Part shown: in pieces, positions 12,764-26,900 of the stretch
Position numbering within the stretch: the first letter of the stretch is position 1
Layout: the number at the start of each line of letters is the position of its first letter
Assembly: GCA_963682055.1 (NCBI GenBank)
Contig: OY821740.1
Location: forward strand, 39,142,795 to 39,206,794
Source of the DNA: Primula veris
Lineage: Eukaryota > Streptophyta > Magnoliopsida > Ericales > Primulaceae
Length of the DNA: 64,000 nucleotides
Direction: 5' to 3'
Notes under the pieces: model-generated
The model's input: only the letters and a program-made list of their open reading frames with translations
Databases searched by the model: none
What the model was told of the DNA's origin: nothing
Position numbers and translations under genes: made by a program

Positions 12764-14907
12764 ACTACTCCGTATATGATATGATACAGTATCTCTTATT
12801 TTAGCCTTTTTATTTATTTACTTTATTTGCTGCTGAATGATGCTACTGTTTGTTTGTTAAAATATATTTTGTTGGTAATTGGTTTATAGTAAAAAAAAAA
12901 AAATTATTTTTTTTTTCACGTAAAATTGGGGTAAACGATTACATCCTAAATAAAGTTATAAACGGTTTACAAATACTCTCCCTTTATTCTTTCTAATATT
13001 AGTATTGTAGCTATTATTAATTATGCGTCTACTTTTTTAAAATTATTTAATAATTAGTCAAATTCTATATAATTAACCAATAAAAATAAAAAATAGAAAA
13101 AATAGAGAAAATTCAAAAAAATTCCGAAAAATCTTAAAAACCCAAGAAAATTCAAAAAAGCTAAAAAAAGTCAATATTATTTTACGTATATATCTATCTT
13201 ATTGAAAATAATTTATAATATCTTCTAATTTTATGAGTTTATAGGTTGACAAATTATAAATGATTATAAGTGACGTATATGAAATAAATTGTGTCTAACT
13301 AAAGTTTAATATACATGTTGATATTTTTACCAAAGAACGATTTATTTGTAAAAAAAACATTGAGTTTGTATAAAAATTTAGGTGGAAAACTTTTTATGCA
13401 CCAACCGCACGTAAATGAAACGATTTTCAATGTAAAGCTTCCCCGTGCAAATATTTTCTAAGTGTAAAACTTTTATTATGAAACAAACGGAACCTAAATA
13501 ACTTTATTGGTCCTTAAAATTCACATAGAGAAGAAGTTGGTCTACATTGTACTACATGAGTTTGCCTGTCTGATACGATACATTATTCAAAATAGTAATG
13601 CTACGTGTACAACTCTTTACACAAATACACACGGAAACAGACACGGAATATCAAAACGGAAAATTTCTTAAATTTAGTACACAACTCGACATGAACACAA
13701 AAGTTGATAGACAATGGCCCCACAGTTGAAACAACAAATGAAAGATCAAATTAGAGTTCATTAACGTAATATTTGTGGGTGCATTATCATTCATCATTAT
13801 GTCCGCTCGGTCATTATGAGTTAATTTCAATCTTAATAGGAGTATGAATATTTTGAAAAAAATAATTAGCTTGGGATAAAACTCTAAACTTGCAAAACTA
13901 ATAGATTTTTTTTTTTATAATAAGAATGTGTTTGTTTCCGTGCCTCAGTAGTGTAAGACCTGAGTCGTGATTTCCATCTCGTGTCAATGTGACCAACTGA
14001 CCCACACTTGCGTAGTTGCATGTTGTATGTATAATAACATACTGTTTGGTTAGGCATAATACTGAATGTACCAGGTGTATCCATTAAATCAAGCCAATGG
14101 GATTTTACTTCGGATTCAGTTTAATATTTGAAATCCGATCCGATGAAGTACTGACACTAGGTCCAATTTTTTCGTGACCGCAGCAAATATTGGACATCAA
14201 CCACAATATATATTCATATACCCAATTATTTTCACTTAGTTTATATCGAGTTTTGAGAAATATTTATCACATTCGCTTTCTAGAACAAGGCACACCCGTT
14301 GGCACAGGCACAGGTGCAAGCTATTGTTACTACGAACTATGTACAAATTTGACTTGCATATTAATATTCTCTCCATTTTTTCAAAATCAAAAGTTTCTTA
14401 AAATTTGATCATATAGTTAAATCACATAGTTAAAAAAAAAAAAAAAAAAACTACTCAGACAATATAAATATGTAAATCTTCCACGTCAATTTTGCACAGT
14501 TCTGTAGAACTCTGGTTTTGGGACGGATTAAATAGCAATCAATATAACCTATGCATGTTCTGACGTATTATCGTGTGTTCAATAAAAGTTCAGCGTTCAG
14601 ATAAAATACCATCAACCAATTAATAGAAACGGCTGTCAATGTTTGCCTGTATTATACACAGTTAATTTAACTCTGATTTTTCTTGTCCAGTAGTTAATTT
14701 CTATTGTTCCTTTCGTCGTTGGCATGTTCTTGGCATGATCTACCGCTCTTTAATAAAACTATAAAAGTTAACATTACTGTTAGTTGACGCCGCATTAAAA
14801 CAAAAAATTTAACTCATTCAAAAAACATTTTACATCAAATATGAACCCTGTAAGCGATACACTGCACTGGACACCAGTTTACAGGGAAAATATGTTAATA
14901 ACGAGTA
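12764..14907. other. Intergenic, DnaJ upstream and symplekin downstream
   Basis: AT-rich sequence (13020-13200 is very A-rich) with no supported gene. The DnaJ promoter must lie at the left end and the symplekin 3' untranslated region at the right. The open frame at 13884-14084 on the minus strand is not a family I recognise and is probably chance. Confidence 0.55.
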
Positions 14908-17900
14908 TTAGCTAGCAGTAGATGAATCTTTCGATATTTCAGGGTCTGGTTCCTTATCCGAATTCTCTGTCTCCCCAGTTTGAGTTGGAGCTGTTTGTGC
15001 TTGACTAGAAATCTGGGACTCTGATGCAATTCCTAAAACAGCTAATATAGACCTGCAAACAGTCCATACAATATATATATGAAAAAACTTTATAAAAAGT
15101 GGAAAAGAACATAAGTTTGATATAGCAAATAAAAACTTATCACTGACCTTGGAAGTGAAGACTGTATATTTGGCTGGCTAGCGTGAGTAATCAATGGTTG
15201 TTTAAGTGCAGCAATTCTATGTAGTGCATTTTCGAGCTGTGCAGGAGGTAACTGAAACACAAAGAAACACTTAGTAATGTTAATAACTTGAGTCTTCAAA
15301 GAACAATAAATATTTAGCAGTTGCATTTTACACTCAATTGCATCAATTTCACCCTCATATTTTTACTAAGATTGGTACGGTGTGAAAACCAAATCTGCCT
15401 GAAGTGGCAAGTCCAAGAACCTATCTAAAAATATTTTATTCTAGGTATTAGAGTCGCTCCCTTTATTTTGACGAGTGGTTTGGATTCCGCTTCCATTCCT
15501 TAATCAAACCCATAACTTGAGAACCACATATAGACTTTCATCTAAAATCGAAACCTTGACAACTAAGATCACCAAGATTTTTGGAAGTTTTGAACTACAA
15601 TGGTAACTCAACAAAAATCAAGTATTGCCTAATCTAACAGGGACCAGGTGCATTTCTCATTAAAAGAATTGAGCACTCCAAGGGGAGTGATTCAAAATTT
15701 ATTCGGTGTTGGATAGTACTAGATTTTTGGTCCTATTTCCAGAAGAGCTATAGAAACAGTTATATGATTATATCCCACATATGTATCAGTGTGCTTTTTT
15801 TAGGTACCCGATCTAAAAACTCTAGTCTATTTTATTGAGAGTAAAGTCCAAGCGGACAGATGAACTAATAAAATGAGTACAAAAAGAGAGGGCAGATCTA
15901 CTCAGCGATATCAATGCCTAAAATATTGAGAGGTCCAATAAAAGAAAACATGGTGATGTAAGATAATTTCTAACTAAAAAATAGATGAACATACAATGAG
16001 AAAAACAGACCTGAAGCAAAATGGTAAAAGATTGGGGCTTTGTTAACTGGACGCACTTTAAGAATCCTACCCACAACTTTGGGTATTTCCAAATCTGCAA
16101 CAGATATTAAAAGCATTAGATATGTATTCCTATTGTGCAGTACTAATGGATTGCATTACTGAGCTGAATAAGCACCTGCTTGTTTACAAGACGGGAAAGG
16201 ATTTCCAAGATGAAATCCATCTGCAACAGATAACAAGCTGTTGTTAAATTTGGAAAATTATATCTAAACGATATGAATTCTCCTTCAATACCAAGGCATG
16301 ACCCAGAGTAATGCAACAAGAATTACATTATTCAATCACTCATTCACCAAAAAACTGACTACTAGAGAACAAGAAAGAGCAAAAATTCCAATAGATTCCT
16401 ATGTCTGAACCCGTAGTTCTCAACTGGTAGTGGTCAGTAATAATCACCTTAGTAACCATCTTGTGATTGTGTCTCTGATATGACTGCTACTATTATTTTT
16501 TTGAAGTTGAACTTCCCTGTATAGATATTTTTGTTGGTGAAAAAACATGCTTTAAAAATATCAAGTCATTTCTTACCAGCGCCGGAAAAGCACCAATAGC
16601 TTGTAAGACAGTACGCATGAATAATAGAGGGAGAGGTATCTGCTCCACCTGCATGAAAATGATAATCAAATTAAGATGGACTAGCAGAATATTCCTAAAA
16701 ATGAAATGGTAATTAATTGCATGTTTTACCCACCAATTGATTCAAGACCTTTGCAATAACTTGCTGAGTGAAGATTTGTCGTTGCTCAAAACAAATATTA
16801 CATGCATCTGTGACCTGTTTTAAGTATGTAAAAAGATGAGTTTGTGGCAATTACAATGTGAAAAAAAAAAAAAAAACACTGAAAGCCATAACATGCCTTT
16901 TTCAAAGGAATTCCCTCTTTGTTCGGATCAATCCCATGGATTGCGATCAAAATTTCAGCAGCAGACAGCTCTTGATCAGGAAGAGACGAACCCTAGATAA
17001 TTCAGATTTACGAGAAAAAGCGAAAACTATATTGGTCAGACTTCGAGCATAGATTCCCAGTCAAATAAAACAAAATTTGGGATTGTTCACATAGATGTGT
17101 CCCAACTTAAGTTGTGCGAATAAATAACTCAACGGGGATTTGCATTTTTATAAACATGACGGAGGACTAAATTCACATACTAGTTTGTAGGTAACAGAAC
17201 TTTGTAAAAGGTAAGTGAGATCATAAAACAAGTACAAACATACGCCATTGACTACACATGAAAGAAGTACAGCCACAAATTGCTTGCCTACTTGAGCCAT
17301 CGATTTACAGAAAAAATTGTAATATGAAAGTTTCTTCAATAAAGCTCATGAAAGTCAAGAAAGATATGCGTATATATATATGCAGTAATTAATTTCAATA
17401 AATTCTTAAAAAAAATGACCTTTTCTTTTTCTTGATAATAATTACCCTCACACTGGATGTAGCAGATATCAAACTCTGATCAAGAGCCGACGGGGTATAC
17501 TAAATCCATAACCACTTGGACAACTCACATTGCTCTAATGATCGACTTAAATGCAGCATAAATTGCATGCCCACTTGAGAAAAATCTTTACATAAAAACG
17601 CATTCTCCTCACAAAGTTCAACTAGGTAAAGGAAAACTGGTTTGGAACGATTGAATTTATGAAGTGAATCTTAATTTATTAACTCTATCACTAAGGAGGA
17701 GAGAAAGGCACATAATTCCTTATTAATACTCCATCTGGAAGAACAATGATCAAAACCCAGTAACCCACAGTGCATAACAATTCTTTAGCATTTGATCTCA
17801 AGCTCTGTATGTGGACTTGATTGTCATAGTTAAACAAAAATTCATATACAGGGTATCAATTGTATATAAAGAGCCTCTCGCACACATCAACTAAAGGACC

Positions 17901-20900
17901 AAACACAACACAGTGAATATACTTGGTAAAAAAAAAAACGATACAATGCCATAGACCAACAAATACAGGGAAGAACATACCTGTAAAAGCTGAGAAACTG
18001 CAGCCTGGAACTTATTCGACGGAAGGTTAACAAGATGCGGAAATATCAGCAACACCTATATACAAAAAAAATTATCATCACCTAAGTTAACAATAAATAA
18101 TTATAAAAACTAAGGAAGAGATACAGAGGAAGGCAAGAACAGAAGGAAAAAAACAGCCAATCGGAAGAGGGTCTTACTCTGAACTGAAGCCTAAACATCG
18201 AAATAAACTAACCAGTTTAGGGGAAAAGGCAGTGTTCAAAATTCCGTACAATAAGGTGAAATTGGATGAGAGAAAAGAAAATGAATTTTTTCATCGAGAA
18301 TGAAAGATCGAAATAAATTATCCAACTTTAGTGAAAAAGGCAATGTTCAAAATATCATATTGTAGGGTAAATTAAATATTAGAAAATTAAAAAGAAGCTT
18401 AAAACCAAAAATGCAAGCAACGAGGAAGAGAAAGACTTGGAATAGATTAGGAATAGTGTTAAGGATCAGAGGATGATGAAAAGGCTGAAATGAAAGGCCA
18501 GTGAGCTTCTTTGAGTAACTAATCTGTCTTTTGCCAAATTTATTGACTTTGATTTTTGATTCGCACTTACTTTGGTTGTAGGAACATTTACATATTTGTA
18601 GACTTAAAAAACTAAATATTGAATCATATATCCGATGTGCCTATTATATTGTGAATTTGTTATTGTGTGTGTGAGTGTGGTGGGTGGGGGGATGCTGTTT
18701 GCCACGCAGGCCTCGAGGGCCTGCATCTCTGCCCCGGCTAAGGCCTAACTACTTCTACAACTTTGCTTTTGAAAGAGAAGTTTCAACTCTCTTTATTCCA
18801 CACTTTCTTTAGGAATGAAAAAGATAACCAATTGACATGGAGTATAAAGGGACACAGAGTTCAAACACAAAACTAAACACAACTCAAATAGTATCGGGAG
18901 CACTCTTGTGATGCAATGCTATTCCGTTGTTGTATTAGTTTTGTGCTTGTGTCCCTTGATCTGGCTCCTATATATATATTGAACAAACTGACGAAAATAA
19001 GAGTTGATGTACCACTTTTCATAAGATACAACAAGTGAACTTGAATAGCACATATGATAATTAACCAGTTAAAGAGAAATGTAGTACCTCATCTTTTGGC
19101 AAGTACGACAAAATAGGAATTAAAAGCTCCACATCCTGAAATATCAAGATTCATAAACGAAATCACAAGGCAAAGCCTTGACTGGGGGACATAATACAAG
19201 ACATAATACAAATATCGGTATAATAGAAATAAATATAAACTACCTTTATTTTTGTGTCAAATAAATTTCGTACAGTCTGTATAAGTTCTGGAGATGGAAT
19301 GGTCCCATCGGTGAGTGTATGCAGAACCTGTTATTTGAAAAAAGGGTGACAGGTGAGAAAAAATGTTGCAAATTTATATGCAAACAAATATGAATATTTT
19401 AAAGTAAAACCTGCATCAATAGGTTCTCGACTCCAATAGGTGGGTCAGAAAGGATTTTAAGAAATTCGGATGATGAACCTATGGTGCGAACAAGTCTAGG
19501 GATTTGGTGATGGATTGCCTGCACGAAGCAACTAAAACGATAAAAATGAAATTATTATAAATGGTACTGTTGTTAAACTACATAAAGTTAGCCCTACCTG
19601 TTTTACAGTGTCTGGCGCGCTTTTGTAGACAGAGAATAACTCACGGAAAAGGGAATGTTTCTGTAGATTGCATGTAGTTTTATTGAGGTAAGTAATTAAA
19701 AAGTTTTTCGATAAATCAAGACAAAAGTGTAAACCCAATAAGCAATTAATAAGTCAAGACCTTTGTACAGAGGGCGAAATAAAGGGACATGCAACGCTGT
19801 GCTTCGGCTAATGAGGAGAGTGAATCATCAGAGGACTGGTCTTTAACATCACCAACCCCTGACTGTTGTCCTGAGGAAGAGTTGTCCACATCCATATCCT
19901 GGATAAATTTGCACAGTTTGAAGTTAGATATTGCCACACCCTCGACATGAGAAAAAAAGCACGAAGTAAGAAAAAAAACATTTAATTTTATCTATTAATG
20001 ATAACATCAGTTATAGAAACCTAAACAAAAATGAGAAACAACTAACATCCAAATGAAAAAGGAGGAACAGAGAATTGACGTCACCACATAAATACCTCAC
20101 CCAAAATCAGATTAGCCAAAGAGACAAACTCGTAAATGATTTTTAACTAATTTAGAGAGAAAAGAGCTAAAACGGTGGACCGGTAGTAAATCCTAACATA
20201 GATAGGACAACATCTCATATCAAAGGCACCTTATAATCACGCAAAGGGAGAAGAGATAAAGATCTTCCAAGCAATAAAGTCAAAATTTGTAGACACGCAA
20301 ACTTTCTATAGTTCCTCTATTCTCTGATGAACAAACACAAAACCAAAAGAGCAGATGCATGCATACTAATATACAATTAAATCCCCAAAAGAAATTGTTT
20401 CAAAAGCTACCTTCTGCAGTTCAGACCTATCGCCATCAACTCTTCCCATAGTTTTTTCTTTAGTGCTAACTGAGTAAAGCATTTCCTTTGCAAATTCTTC
20501 TATTTGGGGGGAAATTGATGATATAGGAAATAGCTTATTTGCCACCTGTAAAGAAGAACAGAAGGATTACATTAGGAACTGAAAATTAAGATAGAACAGT
20601 TAAATTGACTAAAATTAAATAGTACAGGCATACCAGACGTATTGCCTTCATATGCACTTCCTCCAAGTGATGTACTGCACTCTTTGCAAGGGAGAAAAAC
20701 GTACAATTTAAAATATGTAAGTACAAGAAAAAAGACTTAATCAGAATACTTGTAGTCCTATTGAAATCTGATAATTGTTATATAATTCTAATTTTATACA
20801 TTAAAGTTATACAGCAGCAGAAGGGGGTAAGTTTGTGTAAACATTTGGTATACGCAAATTTATCAAGATCACGGTGCAGGTCCCACAGCCAATCCCAAGC

Positions 20901-23900
20901 GTTAGTTTGTGTATAAATTTCTTCTGAATGCAAGACCATTTACAAGTAAGAAGGCAAGGTTTTTAAGGAATAAGTAAATTGGTTATTCCTTTATCTGACA
21001 ACTTATGTTTATAGATGACATCATAAACACCCTTAAACCTAAATTAAATGCAAGACACACTCGTTGTTCGTCATTATAAAAAGAAACAAAACTATTAATC
21101 GAAGTAGACACAACTGCGGATTTTTAAAGTACTCTTTGAGTTTGGCTTTACTAGTTCTTAGTACCCGTGTATATAATATATATATATATATATATAGATA
21201 GATAGATATATATATGTGTGTTATTATTATTATTTAGTCGAAACACTTCAAAGGAAGGGGGTTAGGCAGGAAATTTACCTGTATATGAATACAATGAAAC
21301 AAATTTTAAATTAATAAAACATGTCAGAAAGTATGTTCCATGTGTCATCACTATGTATTAGAGCAGCTCATTAGGTAAAACAAGGTATACGACTGTAATC
21401 TTTTAATAGTTATTTCCGTGTCCCAGCCTCGTAGAAAAAGGCCACTTATACAACCACACGGGAGGAGGAAAACAACTATTAAAAAAATGAGGCGAAATAC
21501 TAAGTTGTATTCAACACAAGTAAAGGGCACTATATTAGTTGTAAAGCTAGGATCTCAAGAAAATGGCACACTATTCATATTATCTGTCTTTTATTCACAA
21601 CGAAAGTTAAAACCAAGTTTACTAGTTATAAGAAGATTATAAATCTGTACTGATGAAAGAACAGAAAGGATCAACAATCATGTATTGGAAGACCAAAGGG
21701 TCAGAACAAACCTGCATAGCTATTTTTAGACAGGTGTCACGGATAGGAGGTCGTAATAAAATAAGGCCCCACACAACACTAAGGCCTTGGGTAACGCGAT
21801 CTCCACAAGAACACAAGTCTTCTAAAAGTTTATAAAGGGATTTCGGCAAATATGGAGCTTCACCAAGCAATCTATTTAATGATTTATCGGAAGCTGGAAA
21901 AGAGTCTCTAAGTGTTTCTGCCTGCATTAAGAAATGAGAAAAATTTATCTAAAATATGGCCTCACAGAAGGGAAAGTAGCTAATACACTAGAGTAAGAAA
22001 AGCTAGGAAACATACCACAGTCAACAGAAACTTATCATAAGTAGATGTAGCAGTTGTTGAGGAAAAGAAGTCCCGTTCTTCTTCAGCTTCACGAAATAAC
22101 CGGTAGAGGACACGTAATGTCAACTCGTGACCCTGAATATATTAAATAAAATTTATAAACTCGTCCTTTCTAAAATAAGTACGGAGCATGAAATAGATCT
22201 AAGCAAACTAGTGCAGCGCCATAGGAAGCCCAAAGAAAACACAAAAAACATACAGAACTATTATTTGCTTGTGGTGATTTCTTTTTGTCCTGTTTAAAGA
22301 GAAGATCTCTTTCTATCAAGTTAACTAAACAAAAAGTCTAGAAACAGAAAGAAAAAGAAACATTCACTCACCTCATGACTCACATAATCTAATAGGATAT
22401 GCTCCTGTAGAATTTTCCATGGATCCAGCTCGAGAGGAAACTGCAGTTCAAATTAGGAATTAGATGGCCTTAATGAACAATATTAAGCAATAAACTTAAC
22501 ATCAATAAACGAATATCCATTGCTGCTATTTTTCTTTAATCTTTTGGTTTTTACCTACAAGCATTACCAGACAGCCTGAATCAAACTGCACACTAAAATG
22601 CTATGGATCTCTTTTACTTATGTCCGTCCTCCTCTTCTCCTATTTAAAGTCATAAACATGCCAGCTATATTTTATGCCGTAATTCAGATAATAGTAATCT
22701 GTTTTCTACCTTGCCCTATAAGGCTATAACTACATTCCATTAATGCGTCCGTAACTCGAGCTAGCTAATTCACATTACCAGATTGTGGTAATTCTTGGAG
22801 AACTTAAGGATGATCCTACATTTTTAGCTTACATCTCTTTTAAAGTTTAGTCCTAAAATAAAACTTTCAAACAATTTTAATTGTCTAATAACATAAAGCA
22901 ACATTTTTGTATGAGTTTACCGACCGCAATTTTTAACTCTCTATAGTTTACTACCACTAAAGTTTCCTTAGGAAAATATATGTAAAACCTATTATATCTT
23001 AGGCGATACTCTCAGTCGCAGTAGTGAGTTACCTGGGTCAACAAACAGAATTGTTTTTTTATTTATTAAAATACGAGATAATTACCTCCACTGCTAAATA
23101 GGAAAGTAAAGTAGAATGAAGATGTGAACCACCACCATCTGCAATTTGCTTATAAGCCTCAACTATCCGTCCAAATGCCATATTTTGTATTTTATCTTTT
23201 TCTTCTTCGACAAGATTAATGACAGGCGCTGACATCCTAGGAATAACAATTGGAGGAACCGATATTTTGGAAGTTGCTGCAGAAGACGTAACGCTGCTTA
23301 GTTCTTCAGACCTTTCAGTTGACATAGAATTAGCAGCTTCCAATTGTCCTGCACTCAGATTACTATTTTGCCCTTGGCTAAAATCTTCACATTTATCCCC
23401 CGTACTAATTTGCTCCTGATTAGACTCTTCATTTGTTTTAGCCGATATCTTATCATGTCCAGAGGAATCTAGACCAGGTATTCCACTCTCTACAAACCCT
23501 CCATTTGGGTCTTTTGGAGATAAAATTTCATCAGATGAAGAACACAATAAAGGTACCGAACTTTTATCATCTCCAAATTCTACTGGAACAGATGGCTCAC
23601 TGTAATCAGCTAAATCTACTGGTTCTACCTCCTGGATAACCTGAAATTTCAAAACAAATTTACCCACTCAATTAGCAGAAAATTGACAACTTAATATTTA
23701 AGGCAATTGCACTTTTGTACACCAACTTATCAAATTTTACCAATGTAAACTATATCATTAATTTCACAATTTAGATACCAACCAATCAATATTCACAATT
23801 TTAGACACCAATCTAAAAAAACTCTATTACTACATCAACCTCAAAATTCATGAACGGTTAGAATTCAAATTATAAAGCTGGTAAACTGATTTTAAGATTT

Positions 23901-26900
23901 TTGGGTTTGATTGTTGCTTAGTACACCAGCTCGATCGGATAATAAGTACAAAACTCGTGCTTTTGGGTTTTAAGTTTTGCTTGGTATCCTGAATGTTCAT
24001 AATTGTATAGATTGGTGTATAAATTGTGCAATTTAATAGTATGGTGTTATAATTGTCAAAAGCTGATAGGTTGGTGTTTAAGAGTTATAATTCCTGTAAA
24101 AAATTAAGGAGATCAACCGAAAAAAAAGTTGAAAGGAAACGAAAACAATAGAGAATAATAAACAAAGACACGGGCATAGGACCACATATTATTGAACCTC
24201 AATATCATTTATTGTAGATGGTTGGACATCTGGTGTAGAATCCATCGGCTCTGGCGTAGGAACCATCTCGTTCAAAATTGACAATAATTGTTTTAATTTT
24301 GCATCTCGGCCAACACTCGAATGACCTTTACCTAAAGGTGCTTCATCCCATTCAGCTTGAGAAAAGTTGAGAGGAATATTCCGCATATTAGCCATAACAA
24401 CTTCAGCTAGCAAGTCTGCGGATATACTAGCAATAAGTACCTCTAACGATCCAATAGCATTTTCACCCTGAGATATTAATGTTCCAAACATGGCAATTAG
24501 TTGCTGTACATGTTCATTATTTCCCACTTCCTTGATTGCTGTTTGTTTGCTATCCTGCTCTGACTTAACCGCGATATGCAATGACTTGGTACGTTTTGAA
24601 GATAAATTATTGTATTTCGCCAAATCGCTGGAATCTGGTGACCCTGATCTTTTTTTCCCAGCACTTATGTTGGCAATATCACCTCCTATAATTGCAGGTT
24701 TCTCTTCCTGTGTAAAAATCGAAAGAACTCAACAACCCTCAAGTATCTCACATATTCCGTATAATCTATTTCAACTGTCCATCTTTCCTTTTCGATGTTC
24801 CATATCAAGTGTTCACTTTCTAAGAGTATCAAAAATTAGCTTGGGATAGATTTATCTGTCTTCCCAATAAATTATCGAAAACATGAAATTTAATATTAAC
24901 GATAGTTTTGGAAAGTACGTGCATAAGTAGCACAACTTTATTTTGTAATTCCTTTCCGAATGATTTTATTAAAATATGAATTAAAATTTAAGGGCAGTTT
25001 TACAGAGTAGGCAACAATGTAGGGTAATGATTATGTTTCTTAAAAGTTTGGAATTCCCCACAGTAACACTATATACAGAATGGAGAGAATACTAGTTATG
25101 AATCGGAAAAAAGGGAAATGCATATGATAAGTAAAGCAGGTATACCAGAGAGGTTGGTGAACTAACTTCCAATTCTACATTTCCATTTATCTGGCTAAGT
25201 TTGTGTTGTTCAGATGACCCTTCAGCTTTCATTTCTGCTAGCGCATCAACGATACGGTCCCGCCACTTAAACAATGAGAAACAAAGAGTGTGAAATGAAT
25301 AACCAAAATAAGGCACGTCAATCCATCTAAACTAAGAACCGGTTATGTAGTTCTCCAAAAATGAAAAGGAATGTAGACATGGTTACAACGCGAATAAAGA
25401 AAAAAATATATATAAGGCGAATGGCCGTTTTATTTTCTTATGATTATCCTTTCAGCTTTTGAATTAAAACGTGACTACAAAGGTAAAGGGATTTGCCTAA
25501 ACGGTTTTAACAGTCTACTCATACAATGTGCATTAAAAGATACAGAAGGCATATAAAATATCTACCCAGAAAAGACTATTAACACTTTCATCAGTGTCCT
25601 CATGCTTCAATCTTGATATTTTGAGAAGGCCTATCCTTATTTCATTTGCAAAAGTTTTCGATAGAACTACCAAATGAGTAGGAAGAAGTGGGTAGAGAAG
25701 CAACAGAACTCAAACCGGCAAGCACACATCACCAAAATGTTTGGATAATCAAGTTCTATACTATATTACAACAGCTGAAAGCAAAATATATTTCATTTGC
25801 AAAAGTTTTCGATAGAACTACCAAATGAGTAGGAAGAAGTGGGTAGAGAAGCAACAGAACTCAAACCGGCAAGCACACATCACCAAAATGTTTGGATAAT
25901 CAAGTTCTATACTATATTACAACAGCTGAAAGCAAAATAAGTCCAAGGATCTACATAAATGGTCTTGTTTAGTTTCAGTTTTTAAGCTCAGCTTTAATAC
26001 ATTGTTTACTTATATCCTGGTATGTATTTGATTGACCAGCTTAAGAAGTGAGCTTTCCTCAGCTGTTGGCCTGAAAAAGAGCTAGAAGCTTTAAGCTGGA
26101 TGAACCTAGCTACTTCCTGAATCTTAAAAAAACATCCTATTTACGTAAAAGCTGCAAACAAGCCAGCTAGTAACCAAAAGTGTGCTTTCAAGTAAGAATG
26201 AAGATATATACCGGTGCTGCACTAGGATGTTCAGATTCCAAACACGAGAGAAAAGCTTTCTTCAACGCATATTGGACCCCTAAACCACAAATCCCTTTGC
26301 CGGTAGAGCTTGACTTATCCAATCCAAGCAAAACTGGGAGAATGTGACCATAGAATGAAGGTCTTTTTGTCGCAATTGCTGAAAGACTGAAAAACAAAAG
26401 AGAGTTATATATACTGCATATTTATGTGCATATATGTATGTATATATATGTGTGTGTGTATGTGTGATTGTCGTGATGTAGCTTCACGCCAAAAGTTGCA
26501 TATGGACTAAAAATTATTTTCACCCTAACAGGTGAGTAAAAACAGAAAATCAATCTGTCAACTCAAAAACCAAAGTGGGGGAGTCATGGGCAAGTCATTA
26601 AGATAATGATATGGAAGAAATCCATAATATTGATCTAATGAATAACAATTAGTGTAAACATCAGGAAGACAGGAACTAAAAGAAATTTGACAGGTTACAA
26701 TAGGAGATGCTTCCACACAGACAGTTGTTGATAAGAGTGCATGCTAAGCGTAAAGATGCAAATACCAAAAGATAAGAAAGATGAAGCTAAAAACAAATTT
26801 ACTGGCCATAGTAGGGACACAAGATATGAAGTGTAAAAGAAAATCACAAAAGCAAGAATGGTACTAGGCTGGGAAACCGTGTGTGAACAAATTCCATGCC

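Noticed and set aside
13884..14084. 66-residue minus-strand open frame (MDTPGTFSIMPN...)
   Set aside because: No known family, no neighbours to splice to; not distinguishable from chance.
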